55,023 nucleotides of DNA from Syntrophorhabdaceae bacterium (lineage in GTDB: Bacteria; Desulfobacterota; Syntrophorhabdia; Syntrophorhabdales; Syntrophorhabdaceae): contig JAGOOA010000008.1 of the NCBI GenBank assembly GCA_017992765.1, positions 1-55,023 of the forward strand, written 5' to 3'. Made by a program: the position numbers and the translations under genes. Below the pieces are notes generated by a model. The model made no database searches. It had not been told where the DNA came from and worked only from the letters and a program-made list of their open reading frames with translations. The first letter of the stretch is position 1. Each line of letters begins with the position of its first letter. Positions 33,006-42,668 of the stretch are shown here, in pieces.

Positions 33006-33987
33006 CGTACCCGGGCGCCTGATTGATCAATCCGTTGCGCATGAGCTCGCCGGCAACCCTGAGGTAATCCTGTTTTGCCAAAGTGCCTATGGCAATGCCT
33101 TTATCGTCCTCGGGCAGGATCAGGTCTTTCATCCTGCTGAGCATCCACTTCTGGTGGACCCTGTTCGCAGGGACATTCGCCATCGCCATGTACTTGAGCA
33201 CAATATCCAGCGCCTCGTCAGGATGCTTAAAGGCGTATTGCCAGCCTTCTACCGATGCCTTTGCAAAACTACAGGCAACTGCGGGGTCCTTTTTGAAGCT
33301 CCGCTCGAGGGTATAGATGCCGTCTTCAGGGAAATTCAATCCATACTCGTGGAAGAAAAAGCTTGTCAGCTCATCGGGGTTGACCCCTGCGCTGATGATC
33401 GTGTGATATTCGTTGTACCACATGGCAGACGCCACATCAACGCCGTCCCTGAGAAAAAGGTTCACCGAATAAGACTGGGGAATGATCGTCACGTTAAGGC
33501 CAAATTTCTTGAAAAATGCCAGGGGCTGCAACCGGAATTCGTCCCTCCACATCCCCACCTTTTTACCGTTTATGTCTTCCGGCCTTGTGATGCCCCTGCC
33601 CTTTTTTGCCACCAGCATGAGAGCGGACCTCTGCACGATCTGCGAGATGTTTATGAGCCTTATTCCCTGGGACCGTTTCTGTATCGCCGTGGAAAGCCAC
33701 ACGGTGCCGAAATCCACTTCCTCTTTCTCCAGCAGGTCAACGGGGACGCTCTGCGGCCCTCCCGTTTTTATGGTTAGGTTGATCCCGTGTTTGCGATATA
33801 TGCCTTTTTCAAACGCGACGTAGTAACCGGCAAATTGAGCCTGCGGGCTCCACTGTGGTATGAAGGATGCGTCTTTCAGGACCGGCTCGGCACAAAGCGC
33901 ACCCGCCGGGAAAGAGAGGATCATCGCCGCGAAGGCCAGAAAAAGCAAGGCGTTGATCGTCTGATATTTTATTCCGCTATTGCACAT
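32965..33987 (-). CDS. NMT1/THI5-like periplasmic substrate-binding protein
   Basis: About 340 aa from the ATG at 33987. It has a signal peptide (about 1-32, ending GALCAE) and an NMT1/SsuA-like fold: PQWSPQAQFAGYYVAFEKGIY is shared with THI5/NMT1 pyrimidine- or sulfonate-binding proteins. A TTG at 34020 extends the frame, but it lies inside the promoter spacer. There is no ABC permease or ATPase nearby. Its stop lies inside the start of the sensor phosphatase, so it may present its ligand to that sensor instead of to a transporter. Confidence 0.87.
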   Translation of the reverse strand: MCNSGIKYQTINALLFLAFAAMILSFPAGALCAEPVLKDASFIPQWSPQAQFAGYYVAFEKGIYRKHGINLTIKTGGPQSVPVDLLEKEEVDFGTVWLSTAIQKRSQGIRLINISQIVQRSALMLVAKKGRGITRPEDINGKKVGMWRDEFRLQPLAFFKKFGLNVTIIPQSYSVNLFLRDGVDVASAMWYNEYHTIISAGVNPDELTSFFFHEYGLNFPEDGIYTLERSFKKDPAVACSFAKASVEGWQYAFKHPDEALDIVLKYMAMANVPANRVHQKWMLSRMKDLILPEDDKGIAIGTLAKQDYLRVAGELMRNGLINQAPGYDDFYKECTKYAEK

Positions 33988-33997
33988 CGATATATCT

Positions 33998-34027
33998 ATT
34001 ATTGTTGCATAGGACGACAATAGTCAA
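33998..34027 (-). promoter_or_regulatory. Sigma70-like promoter of the binding protein/phosphatase operon
   Basis: Minus strand TTGACT (34022-34027), an 18-bp spacer and AATAAT (33998-34003). Exactly 10 bp separate the -10 box from the ATG at 33987, so the mRNA would have almost no leader. Confidence 0.65.
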
Positions 34028-34074
34028 CAGCAAAAATTCAAAGATCCTTCTATTTAACGATATCAGCTGTTCAT

Positions 34075-34258
34075 GGCATATGCATATCGTATGTCGTATA
34101 TAGTATATAGTATATCGAAATTCTGGAGAAAACATTCGGCGTCATGCGTTCAGTGTGATGATTCCCCGCAGCGTGCTGAGGGGTAGTTCATTGAAGGCTA
34201 CAAATGAACTGGAAGTTGTAACGTACGACATACTATATACGAATGTCGATATACGATC
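34075..34258. repeat. Inverted pair of C-family arrays around a B hairpin
   Basis: Six 7-bp words at 34075-34116 (gtatata type) and five at 34224-34258 (inverted, tacgaca type) are the arms. A B hairpin (34160-34186) lies between them. The whole gap 34021-34267 is occupied by these repeats and the promoter; no gene is seen. Confidence 0.85.
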
Positions 34259-34267
34259 TTCCATGAG

Positions 34268-34993
34268 TTACCGCAGGTATGCTTCCCACATCTTGGCCGT
34301 TTGCCTGATGTAATCCTTGGGCAGGTCCCGCACTATCTGGTTGTGGCCGGGCAGCAGGGTCTCTACATTCAATTCGGCAAGGCGGTAAAGGGATTTTCTT
34401 AGCGCGGCAGCGTCGGCGCCGAAAAGGTCAAAGCGGCCGATCGCGTAATCTGCATAGACCACGTCTCCGGGTATCAGGATGCCAGCGGCCTCATTATAGA
34501 GGGCGATGCCGCCCATTGAATGCCCGGGGATATGGAGCACCTCCCATACCATATCTCCTATCTCAAGAATATCCTTGTCTTCCAGCTTCCGCTCTACGGA
34601 AAACTTAAAGGCATCCGCCTTCAGTCCATACTGCATCTGGCACATCCCCTTGAACTCATTCATTCCGTAAACGGGCCTGTCGTCTCCATTTTCCAACGGC
34701 TCAGCTTCAAGCCTGTGAACCCAAAGCTCGGCGCCGGGGATCTGCTTTTTGATCTCGCCAAGACAGCCGATGTGGTCAAGGTGGGTGTGGGTCATGATGA
34801 TCCGCTTGATCGACGAAAGGCTGATCCCATGCTTTTTGATCGATTCTATCTTATAAGCGCCCTTCCCCGTCAGGCCCACATCGATGATGGAAATGTCGTT
34901 CGAATCGGGTTTGCCAATAAGGTACATGTGGGAATCGGGAATAAATTCGTCCATTCCCTGTATGAACAATACACCATCGGTCACTTTTGCCAT
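34268..34993 (-). CDS. MBL-fold metallo-hydrolase (glyoxalase II-like)
   Basis: A 241-aa protein with the zinc motif HTHLDH at residues 69-74, then HIPGHSMGG, GDVVYADY and LPGHNQ, completing the usual metal ligands. It is cytoplasmic and its substrate is unknown. AAGGAG lies 6-7 bp before the ATG. It stands alone between two repeat-filled gaps. It resembles the MBL protein at 5248 in size but not closely in sequence. Confidence 0.88.
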   Translation of the reverse strand: MAKVTDGVLFIQGMDEFIPDSHMYLIGKPDSNDISIIDVGLTGKGAYKIESIKKHGISLSSIKRIIMTHTHLDHIGCLGEIKKQIPGAELWVHRLEAEPLENGDDRPVYGMNEFKGMCQMQYGLKADAFKFSVERKLEDKDILEIGDMVWEVLHIPGHSMGGIALYNEAAGILIPGDVVYADYAIGRFDLFGADAAALRKSLYRLAELNVETLLPGHNQIVRDLPKDYIRQTAKMWEAYLR

Positions 34994-35046
34994 GTCATCT
35001 CCTTTTAATTCGTTATATCACCATGCCGGCGAGCCGGTCAACTCAT

Positions 35047-35189
35047 AGTATATCGTATGTAGTATATAGTATATCGTAACCTCCAGAATATCCCCTCGTG
35101 TCTTATGGCCTCCGTTGAATTTGCTTGGCCTTTCGATATACGAACTACGATATACTTCATCGGCTATCAGCTATGAACTATGAGCTATT
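35047..35189. repeat. Inverted C arrays; right arm passes into D words over a stop codon
   Basis: 35047-35074 is four words of the agtatat/cgtatgt type. 35134-35189 is eight words in one register that begin as cgatata (C family) and end as agctatg (D family). The last word contains the TAG stop codon of the RND pump gene at 35185-35187. Confidence 0.88.
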
Positions 35190-38100
35190 TTGTTCTCCTC
35201 CGTCCGATCCACTTGCTCAGTTCGTCAAAATAGACATAAAAGACCGGCGTTATATAGAGCGTCATGAGCTGGGAAAGGAAAAGGCCGCCGACTACCGCTA
35301 CGCCCATGGGCTGGCGCGCATCGCCCCCGGCGCCGATGCCGAGCGCAATGGGCAGTGTTCCGAAGAGCGCCGCCATCGTCGTCATCATTATAGGCCTGAA
35401 GCGGATGATGCATGCCCTGTGGATCGATTCTACCGAGTCCAGCCCCTCTGTTCTTTCCGCCTCAAGGGCAAAGTCCACCATCATGATGCCGTTCTTTTTC
35501 GCGATCCCGATGAGCATGATCATGCCCACCATCCCATACATGTCGAGCTCCATGCCAAAGATCCACAAGGTCACGAGGGCCCCGCACGCCGCCAGCGGAA
35601 GGGCGCTCAGGATCGTGATGGGGTGGATAAAGCTTTCATAAAGGATGCCAAGAACCATATAAATAACAAGCACCGTGACAAAAAGCAGGAAGCCCATGCT
35701 CGCGAAGGATTTCTCAAATTCCTGCGCAGATCCCTGGAATCCCGTTGCGATCGACTGCGGCAGGTTCACGTCCCCTGCTATCTTTTTTGTCGCGTCAACG
35801 GCCTCTCCTATCGAGTGGCCGGGCTTGAGATTGAAGGCAACGGTGGCGGAATTGAGCTGACCCGTATGGTTCACGTTCAGCGGCCCAAGTGTCTCAACGA
35901 TGCTTGCAACCGTGCTCAGCGGCACCTGCTTCCCCCCGTTCGATCTCACATAAAGATAGGACAGCGCGCCCGGATCTTCCTTGAATTTGGGCTGCACCTC
36001 GAGTATGACGTAGTACTGATTGAGCTCGCCGTAGATCGTGGAGATCTTCCGGGATGCATAGGCCGAAAAGAAGGTATTCTGGATCTGTTCGAGGCTCAAA
36101 CCAAGCGTCGACGCTTTATCCCTGTCAACATTGATGTACAGCTTCGGGTTGTTCAGCTTTACGTCAGAGTTGACATCGACCAGGCCGGGGATCGCCCGCA
36201 TCTTTTCCTCAAAGATCAGGGCATATTTATAAAGCTCGTTAAGGTCGGAGCTCTGGAGCGTAAACTGGTATTCTGCAAGGGCGCTGCCTGCCCCTATCTG
36301 GATAGGCGGCGGGTTCTGCGGAAACACAATAAGGCCAGGCACGCTGTTCAGCTTCGGCCTCAGGTCATTGACGATCTCGTCTACAGACCTTTTGCGGTCC
36401 TTCAGGTTCTTCAGCATGGCGAACACGATGCCGCTGTTATAGGTATTTATGCTCGCGACCGATATGAAGTCCTTTATATCCTTCTCCTGTTTCAAGATCT
36501 CGTTGGCCGCCTCCTGGTGCCGCACCATATCGTCAAAAGAGATCTTGTCGGCGCCCTGTATCCACGCCATCATGAAGTTCTGGTCCTGGCTCGGCAGGAA
36601 CCCCTTCGGTATCCTCATAAAGAGAAACGCCGAGATGATGACGACGATGATCGTGGCGGAGAGCGCCAGCCTGCGGTGCTCCAGCACCATCCTGAGGGTG
36701 CGGCCATAGAGCCTGACCATGCTCTCGAAAATGCGCTCTGTCGTATTGTAGAACCTGCCCTTTTTCTTTTCTCTGGCCTCCTTGAGTATCCTGCTGCACA
36801 TCATGGGAGTCAGCGTCAGGGATATAAAACCGGACAGAAGTATGGCCGCGGCAATGCAGACGGCGAATTCATGAAAAAGCTTGCCGATAATGCCGGGCAT
36901 AAAAAGGATCGGTATGAAAACGACCACGAGGGAAAGGGTCATGGACATGATCGTGAAGCCTATCTCCTGCGAGCCCTTATAGGAGGCCTCCATGGCGCTT
37001 TCGCCCATCTCCATCCTCCGCACTATATTCTCAAGGACGACGATAGCGTCATCGACGACGAGCCCTACGCAGAGCACGAGGGCCATCATCGAAAGGTTGT
37101 TGAGGCTGAAGCCCCGCACGCTCATCACCGCAAAGGTGCCGATAATGGACAGGGGAACGGCGACGTTCGGGATGATCGTCGACCTGAAGGTGCGGAGAAA
37201 GAGGAAGACAATGACAAGGACGATAAAGATCGTCAGGACCAGGGTAAATTCTACATCATCTATCGATTCCTTGATGTAATCGGACGCATCGTAAAGCAGG
37301 TGCCACTCAACGGACTCCGGCAGCATCGTCTTCAGCCTGGGGAGCAGCTCCTCTATTCCATCGGCTACCCTTACCGTATTTGATCCCGGCTGCTTCTTGA
37401 TCGCAAGGACGATAGACCTCTGGGTCTTATCCTTTGAGATGTACCAGGAAGCGGTCTGCTTGTCGTTCTGTATGCCGCTGATCGCGTCGCCTATATCCTT
37501 CACCTTCACCGGCTTGCCGTTCTGATAGGCGACGATGACCTCCCTGTATGCCTCGCCGATCATCAGCTGGCCGTTGGAATCGATCGTAAACGCCTGGTAG
37601 GGGCCATCGAGCGTTCCCCCGGGGAGGTTGACATTTGCCTTCTGGATCGCGCTGGAGACCTCATCGATGCCTATGCCCATGTTGGCGAGGAGCTTGGGGT
37701 TTACCTGGATGCGCGCTGCAAATTTCTGTCCATACACGATGACCTGAGAGACGCCGTTGACCATGGTGAAGTTCTGGCCAAGATAGTTCTCCGCATAGTC
37801 GTTGAGCTCGATAAGCGGCATTGACTCGGAGGTAAGGGCAAAATACATGATCGGCTGGTCTGAAGGGTTCACCTTATCGTACGTTGGAGGGCTGGGCATG
37901 TTGCCCGGCAGGTCTCCCTGGGCCGCCGACAGCTTTGAGTTCACGTCCTGCGCGCAGGCATCGATATTCCGATCAAGGGAGAACTGCAGGATGATCGTCG
38001 TAGAGCCGGTATAGCTCGTTGAAGACATCGACTGGAGGCCCTGGATCGTTGAGAAATGTTTTTCCAGGGGCTTTGCCACGTTCGATGCCATTGTCTCCGG

Positions 38101-38265
38101 GCTTGCCCCCGGCAGGGATGCCGTCACCTGGATGGTTGGAAAATCGACGGCAGGAAGGTTGTTGATCGGCAGGTTCTGATAGCTTACGATGCCGAAGAAA
38201 AGGAGGCCGAACATGACCAGGATGGTCATGACGGGCCTTTTTATCCATAACGCCGAGATGTTCAC
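35185..38265 (-). CDS. RND-family efflux pump, inner-membrane permease (AcrB/MdtB-like)
   Basis: A 1026-aa protein of the hydrophobe/amphiphile efflux group with 12 predicted membrane helices and two large periplasmic loops. The N-terminus IKRPVMTILVMFGLLFFG and the proton-relay helix VGLVVDDAIVVLENIV with paired Asp are characteristic. It exports small molecules by proton exchange together with the adaptor and TolC protein encoded upstream. The start overlaps the adaptor by 4 bp. A long open frame on the opposite strand is a shadow. Its stop lies within a repeat word. Confidence 0.96.
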   Translation of the reverse strand: MNISALWIKRPVMTILVMFGLLFFGIVSYQNLPINNLPAVDFPTIQVTASLPGASPETMASNVAKPLEKHFSTIQGLQSMSSTSYTGSTTIILQFSLDRNIDACAQDVNSKLSAAQGDLPGNMPSPPTYDKVNPSDQPIMYFALTSESMPLIELNDYAENYLGQNFTMVNGVSQVIVYGQKFAARIQVNPKLLANMGIGIDEVSSAIQKANVNLPGGTLDGPYQAFTIDSNGQLMIGEAYREVIVAYQNGKPVKVKDIGDAISGIQNDKQTASWYISKDKTQRSIVLAIKKQPGSNTVRVADGIEELLPRLKTMLPESVEWHLLYDASDYIKESIDDVEFTLVLTIFIVLVIVFLFLRTFRSTIIPNVAVPLSIIGTFAVMSVRGFSLNNLSMMALVLCVGLVVDDAIVVLENIVRRMEMGESAMEASYKGSQEIGFTIMSMTLSLVVVFIPILFMPGIIGKLFHEFAVCIAAAILLSGFISLTLTPMMCSRILKEAREKKKGRFYNTTERIFESMVRLYGRTLRMVLEHRRLALSATIIVVIISAFLFMRIPKGFLPSQDQNFMMAWIQGADKISFDDMVRHQEAANEILKQEKDIKDFISVASINTYNSGIVFAMLKNLKDRKRSVDEIVNDLRPKLNSVPGLIVFPQNPPPIQIGAGSALAEYQFTLQSSDLNELYKYALIFEEKMRAIPGLVDVNSDVKLNNPKLYINVDRDKASTLGLSLEQIQNTFFSAYASRKISTIYGELNQYYVILEVQPKFKEDPGALSYLYVRSNGGKQVPLSTVASIVETLGPLNVNHTGQLNSATVAFNLKPGHSIGEAVDATKKIAGDVNLPQSIATGFQGSAQEFEKSFASMGFLLFVTVLVIYMVLGILYESFIHPITILSALPLAACGALVTLWIFGMELDMYGMVGMIMLIGIAKKNGIMMVDFALEAERTEGLDSVESIHRACIIRFRPIMMTTMAALFGTLPIALGIGAGGDARQPMGVAVVGGLFLSQLMTLYITPVFYVYFDELSKWIGRRRTK

Positions 38266-39449
38266 TTTTGGTTACCCGGGGAGCCCTTTGTCTGTTCGCC
38301 GGCGCCCGCCGGTTTCTTTGGCGCTTCAGCGCTTCCCGGCGTCAGCGATTCCCGTATCTCTACGGGAAAACCGTCCTTCAGCTTCAGGTGGCCGTCGGTC
38401 ACAACGGCTTCGCCTGCGCTGACCCCTTTCGATATGACAGTCTCCTCGCCGATGGTCCTCGAGACGGCAACATTCCTCAGCTCCACTTTCTTGTCCGGCT
38501 TTATGACAAAGACGAAATGCCCCTTCTGACCTATCTGTACGGCTTTAGCGGGGACGACAAAGGCGTTTTGCTCCTCCGTGAGGTTGAGGACGACGTTGAC
38601 GAACTGCCCGGGCCAGAGAAACTTATCGCTGTTTTTGAATTCCGCCTTAAGAAGGATCATGCCGGTCGTTGCGTCCACGGCATTGTCTATGAATGTGAGC
38701 CTTCCTTCATCGGGAATATTCCGCGCGCCCCGAGAGCTTGCCTTTACCTTCAGCGGTTCAGATCTCATATACTTCCTGATCTCGGGAAGCTGTTTTTCCG
38801 GAACGGAAAATTTTACATAGACCGGCGAGACCTGATTCACAACAACGAGCTTCGTGTCGTTGTCCTTGATCATTGCGCCCTCCTTGACAAGGTGGGCGCC
38901 CGTCCTGCCGTCAAGGGGGGAGCGTATGTGGCAGTATTCAAGGTTAAGGCGCGCGTTGTCCACATCGGCCTTGCTGGACCTCACCGTCGCCTGCTGCGTA
39001 AGGGCAAGGGTCTTTTTATTCTCATAGTCGGAGGCTGCGACGGCGCCCTTCTCGAGGAGAAAGGCGTAACGCTTTGCCTCATCTTCGTTATATTTAAGCT
39101 GGGCAATATCCTGGGCAAGCTTCGCCTCCGACATCCTCAGCTTCTCCTGAAAGGGCGCAGGGTCTATCGTGAACAGGGGCTGGCCCTTCTTTACATCCTG
39201 TCCTTCTTTGAAATGTATCCTGAGGAGCTGGCCTACGATTCGCGCATAGATTGTAACCGAGTTATACGCTTCGACGGTTCCGATCGCTTCGATGATGACC
39301 GGCATGGTCTTTTGCACGACCTTCCCGGCCAGCACGGGTACGCCATGGCGGGCGGGGGGCGGAGGCCTCTTCCGCGACAGGTAGCCATAGACAACCGCGG
39401 CTGCAATAATTATACAGATTATAATAACGATCTTTTTACGCTTCATCAT
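38262..39449 (-). CDS. RND efflux periplasmic adaptor (MFP)
   Basis: A 395-aa adaptor with a basic N-terminus and one membrane anchor (about 5-23). It has the lipoyl and hairpin regions around GTVEAYNSVTIYARIVGQL and YCHIRSPLDGRTG, then a beta-barrel. The C-terminal tail (about 370-395) is Pro/Gly/Lys-rich and low in complexity. It bridges the RND pump and TolC. It overlaps both neighbours by 4 bp, so the three proteins are made together. Confidence 0.94.
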   Translation of the reverse strand: MMKRKKIVIIICIIIAAAVVYGYLSRKRPPPPARHGVPVLAGKVVQKTMPVIIEAIGTVEAYNSVTIYARIVGQLLRIHFKEGQDVKKGQPLFTIDPAPFQEKLRMSEAKLAQDIAQLKYNEDEAKRYAFLLEKGAVAASDYENKKTLALTQQATVRSSKADVDNARLNLEYCHIRSPLDGRTGAHLVKEGAMIKDNDTKLVVVNQVSPVYVKFSVPEKQLPEIRKYMRSEPLKVKASSRGARNIPDEGRLTFIDNAVDATTGMILLKAEFKNSDKFLWPGQFVNVVLNLTEEQNAFVVPAKAVQIGQKGHFVFVIKPDKKVELRNVAVSRTIGEETVISKGVSAGEAVVTDGHLKLKDGFPVEIRESLTPGSAEAPKKPAGAGEQTKGSPGNQK

Positions 39450-40738
39450 CTGTTCCCCATCGCCCTTTCGATGTTTGCCTGGGCGGTCTTATAATCATAG
39501 AGCGCGCTTATATTGGCAAGCTTTGCCTTGCTGTAGCCAACGGTGGCATCGGTGACCTCGAGAGGGTCTGCCAGCCCGGAGGAATATCGCAGGTTGGCGA
39601 GCTCAAGATTTTCTGTCGCCTGCCTTATCTGCACCTCCGTATTGGAGATCGTCTCCTTCGCCTTAAGAAGGTTCAGGTAAGATTGCTTCACATCGAGGAA
39701 GATATCAAGCCTTTTCGACTCGATCTGCGCCTCCACCGATCTTTTTCTGGCGATCGACTCTTCAACCTTGTTTCGCGTCAACATGCCCTCGAAGATATTC
39801 ATGTTCATCGATACGCCCGCGTTCCATACCTGGCCGAGGGGATACTGGCTCCCCTGAAAATTGTACCGCGCGTTGCCTGAGATAGTCGGGAAATAATCTC
39901 TTTTCGCACGGTCGACAGACGCTTCGGCGGAACTCTTTTGCGCGATGAGGGACCGCAGGTCCGGCCTGTTCTGGTAGGCCTTGTCCAAAGCGCTCTCAAG
40001 GGTTATGGCATACTCCTCGAAAGAGAGGGTATCGTTTATGGTGAACTGGTCCGCCGTACTTACGCCCATCGCATTATAGAGCCTGACCCACGCGACCTTC
40101 AGGTCATTCTCGGCGGTGATAAGGTCGAGACGTGCATTGCTCAGGTCCAGCTCAGCCTTTGTGACGTCATATTTCGGCTTTTTTCCCGCTTCGAAGAGGA
40201 CCTTTGCCTGCCCGAGGTGCTGCCCGTACTGCTCGACAATCTCAAGGTTGACATCCTGCGAGCGTTTCGCTTTAAGGACCCCGTAATAGGACGTTTTAAG
40301 ATTGCTGATAATCGTCGTCGTCACATCTTCCAGGTCAAAACGGGAGGACTCAACATTGAACTCCTTTGTCTTCACATCCGTCGGGGTCTTGCCAAAGTCG
40401 TAGATCGTCTGCGACAGGCTTGCGCTCCCTATGCTCTCGTTGTGCAGCCCCACGGGAAAATAGGGGTCGAGGGTGTTCTTCTCAACAACATACCTGTTGA
40501 AGCTTGCCTGGGTATCTACTTTCGGATAGTAAGGCGCCTTTGCCTGCCCAAGCTGCGACTCCTTCGCGCGGACCGTATAGCGGGAGCTCATGATCGAGGG
40601 GTGCTGCGCCAGGGCGATCTCGATGCAGCGCTCAAGATTCAGGGATTCCCCTGCTTTGAAAACCGGTTCATCGGCCGCGGCAAAAGAGAAGGCGGCGAGC
40701 AGCAGGACGACTGCGAAACAAATGTTATGATATCGCAC
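39446..40738 (-). CDS. TolC-family outer-membrane channel of the RND system
   Basis: About 430 aa if started at the GTG at 40738, which has a GGGAG site and gives a compact signal peptide (RYHNICFAVVLLLAAFSFAAADE by its parts). The ATG at 40789 gives 447 aa but no ribosome site and an over-long N-region. The mature part has two OEP repeats, starting LNLERCIEIALAQHP. First gene of the tolC-adaptor-RND operon, with a strong promoter just upstream. No regulator gene of the TetR or MarR type is adjacent. Confidence 0.9.
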   Translation of the reverse strand: MRYHNICFAVVLLLAAFSFAAADEPVFKAGESLNLERCIEIALAQHPSIMSSRYTVRAKESQLGQAKAPYYPKVDTQASFNRYVVEKNTLDPYFPVGLHNESIGSASLSQTIYDFGKTPTDVKTKEFNVESSRFDLEDVTTTIISNLKTSYYGVLKAKRSQDVNLEIVEQYGQHLGQAKVLFEAGKKPKYDVTKAELDLSNARLDLITAENDLKVAWVRLYNAMGVSTADQFTINDTLSFEEYAITLESALDKAYQNRPDLRSLIAQKSSAEASVDRAKRDYFPTISGNARYNFQGSQYPLGQVWNAGVSMNMNIFEGMLTRNKVEESIARKRSVEAQIESKRLDIFLDVKQSYLNLLKAKETISNTEVQIRQATENLELANLRYSSGLADPLEVTDATVGYSKAKLANISALYDYKTAQANIERAMGNR

Positions 40739-40805
40739 AGGACCCGCTCCCGCTGCAAGTCTGGTTATATGAATTCTTTGTATACGCATGGCAGGAGTAA
40801 ATCAC

Positions 40806-40834
40806 ATAATAAAAGAGGACAGCTTTATTGTCAA
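40806..40834 (-). promoter_or_regulatory. Sigma70-like promoter of the tolC-adaptor-RND operon
   Basis: Minus strand TTGACA (40829-40834), a 17-bp spacer and TATTAT (40806-40811). The predicted start is near 40799. This leaves about 10 bases to the ATG at 40789 or about 60 bases to the preferred GTG at 40738. The divergent DUF4139 gene may use TTGTCA/CATATT on the plus strand in the same 110-bp gap. Confidence 0.75.
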
Positions 40835-40900
40835 GGCTTTCGTGGAATTGCATATTAGCGGCATGATGAAATGTGGTAAAATGAAGATTATGGAGGTGCC

Positions 40901-42328
40901 ATGAAAAAGATATGTACAATATTCCCGTTTATCGGCCTTTTTCTCTTTTTTCTCTCAACTCTATCCTGTGCGGCGGAGGCGGTAACAACTACCGTTGACG
41001 ATCAGGAGGCCGTTGAAGTGACCATCTACAACAGCAACATAGGCCTTGTGAAGGACCTTAGAAACATTAAGCTCCCAAGAGGCATCGGGGAATTGAGATT
41101 CATGGATGTCGCGTCCCATATCATGCCGACCAGCGTTAATATCCGGTCCACGACTTCCCCCGAGAACCTTTCAGTCCTTGAACAGAACTACGAGTACGAC
41201 CTCCTGAGCCCGCGGAAGCTCATCGACAAATACGTCGGCAAAACGGTAAAGCTCGTCACAAAAAACCCGTACACCGACAAGGAAGAGACTGTAACGGCAA
41301 CAATACTCTCGAACAACGAAGGGATACCCGTTTACAGGATCAATAACGAGATCACCTTCGGGCATCCTGGAAGGATCATCTTTCAGGAAATACCCGACAA
41401 CTTCATCGCGAAGCCTACCCTGATATGGCTTCTCGACAACAAGGCGGCTTCCCGGCAGAAAATAGAGACGCTCTACCTGACCAACGGCATCAACTGGCGG
41501 GCCGATTACGTCCTCACCCTTGACCGGAAGGATGCCGAGGGCAGCCTGAACGGGTGGGTCACCATAGACAACAAAAGCGGGGCGCCGTATAAAAATGCAA
41601 AGCTCAAGCTCGTTGCCGGCGATATACACAGGGCGCGGGACGACGCGAGGAGAGAAAAGGTGATGTCTGCAGCCGCTGCCCAGAGGGCTGAATCTGAATT
41701 CAGGGAAGCTGCCTTCTTCGAATACCACATCTATACGCTGGAGCGGAAAACTACCATTAAGGAGAACCAGACGAAGCAGGTCGGTCTCCTCAGCGCATCG
41801 AAGGTGCCGCTGAAAAAAGAGTTTATCTACCGCGGCGCATCGCACTATTACAGGAACAGGTACGGGGATGCCATCAGGACCGATAAGGTCGGCGTATTCC
41901 TGGAGATCCATAACAAAAAAGAGAACAACCTTGGCATGCCCTTTCCGAAAGGGATCGTCAGGGTATACAAAGAAGATCATGATAAGAGCCTGCAATTCGT
42001 CGGCGAAGACTCGATCGACCATACGCCCAGGGATGAAAAGATCCGCATCAAGATGGGCAATGCATTCGATATCGCCGCCACACGGAAGCAGACGGTATGG
42101 GAAAAGATCTCTAAAGATACCTACGAGATCGCTTTTGAGATATCCCTGAGAAACCATAAAGAGGAAGATGTCACAATAAAGGTTGTTGAGCCTCTTTCGT
42201 GGGATTGGAAGATCCTCGAGTCGTCCCACGCCTACGCGAAAGTGGATGCACATACGGCCTCTTTCGATGTGCCGGTAAAAAAGGACGGCGAGGCAAAGCT
42301 CACATACAGGGCGCGGCTGAGGTTTTAG
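40901..42328 (+). CDS. Exported DUF4139 protein
   Basis: A 475-aa protein with a signal peptide (about 1-25, ending SCAAEA). The body matches the DUF4139 family: VTIYNSNIGLVKDLR near the start, NGINWRADYVLTLD near residue 195, and C-terminal beta-rich domains. It probably lies in the periplasm or outer envelope. The function is unknown. GGAGG lies 5 bp before the ATG. It diverges from the RND operon. No enzyme motif is visible. Confidence 0.85.
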   Translation: MKKICTIFPFIGLFLFFLSTLSCAAEAVTTTVDDQEAVEVTIYNSNIGLVKDLRNIKLPRGIGELRFMDVASHIMPTSVNIRSTTSPENLSVLEQNYEYDLLSPRKLIDKYVGKTVKLVTKNPYTDKEETVTATILSNNEGIPVYRINNEITFGHPGRIIFQEIPDNFIAKPTLIWLLDNKAASRQKIETLYLTNGINWRADYVLTLDRKDAEGSLNGWVTIDNKSGAPYKNAKLKLVAGDIHRARDDARREKVMSAAAAQRAESEFREAAFFEYHIYTLERKTTIKENQTKQVGLLSASKVPLKKEFIYRGASHYYRNRYGDAIRTDKVGVFLEIHNKKENNLGMPFPKGIVRVYKEDHDKSLQFVGEDSIDHTPRDEKIRIKMGNAFDIAATRKQTVWEKISKDTYEIAFEISLRNHKEEDVTIKVVEPLSWDWKILESSHAYAKVDAHTASFDVPVKKDGEAKLTYRARLRF

Positions 42329-42393
42329 CACCCTACCGCCCCCCCCTTAACGCCTTAATGGCCCGCCCAGGAAGGGGGTCTCGATCCTTTGAT

Positions 42394-42615
42394 GGTATAT
42401 AGTATTTCGTATATCGTATATCGAAAAACCCGTAAGGCGTTAGGCGTAAGTCGTAAGGGGAGAAAGGCAGCGAGGAGCAGAGAGCTGAGAGCAGATGCTC
42501 GTTGCTGGATACTCGATACTGGCGGTTTCTTTAGCCTTCAGCGATCAACAAAAAACAGGCTAAGGTTTAGGCTGAGCAAATTCTGTTTTTCCTGAACCTT
42601 AACCTCAACCTGATT
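42394..42615. repeat. Composite of 7-bp word arrays and a 6-bp word hairpin
   Basis: 42394-42456 is nine 7-bp words in one register, passing from cgtatat (C) to ggcgtaa (H). Purine-rich DNA follows, then E words at 42503-42523. 42556-42612 is an imperfect hairpin of 6-bp words (aggcta/aggttt against ccttaa/cctcaa). The C-to-H part and its purine-rich tail recur at 45878-45993. The 340-bp gap has no gene. Confidence 0.85.
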
Positions 42616-42668
42616 CTTCTCGCTGACGGTTGCGCGCTGCATGCTGACGGCTGTCTGCTATTCACTCT

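Noticed and set aside
35125-37383. 752-residue open frame on the plus strand
   Set aside because: It lies entirely antisense to the well-supported RND pump gene, has low-complexity His/Arg/Asp-rich translation, and no family features. It is a shadow of GC-rich codons.
38268-39494. 408-residue open frame on the plus strand opposite the adaptor gene
   Set aside because: The adaptor on the minus strand has clear domains and 4-bp overlaps with both neighbours; the opposite frame has none.
41171-42331. 386-residue open frame on the minus strand opposite DUF4139
   Set aside because: The plus-strand DUF4139 protein has a signal peptide, ribosome site and family match; the antisense frame has no recognisable feature.
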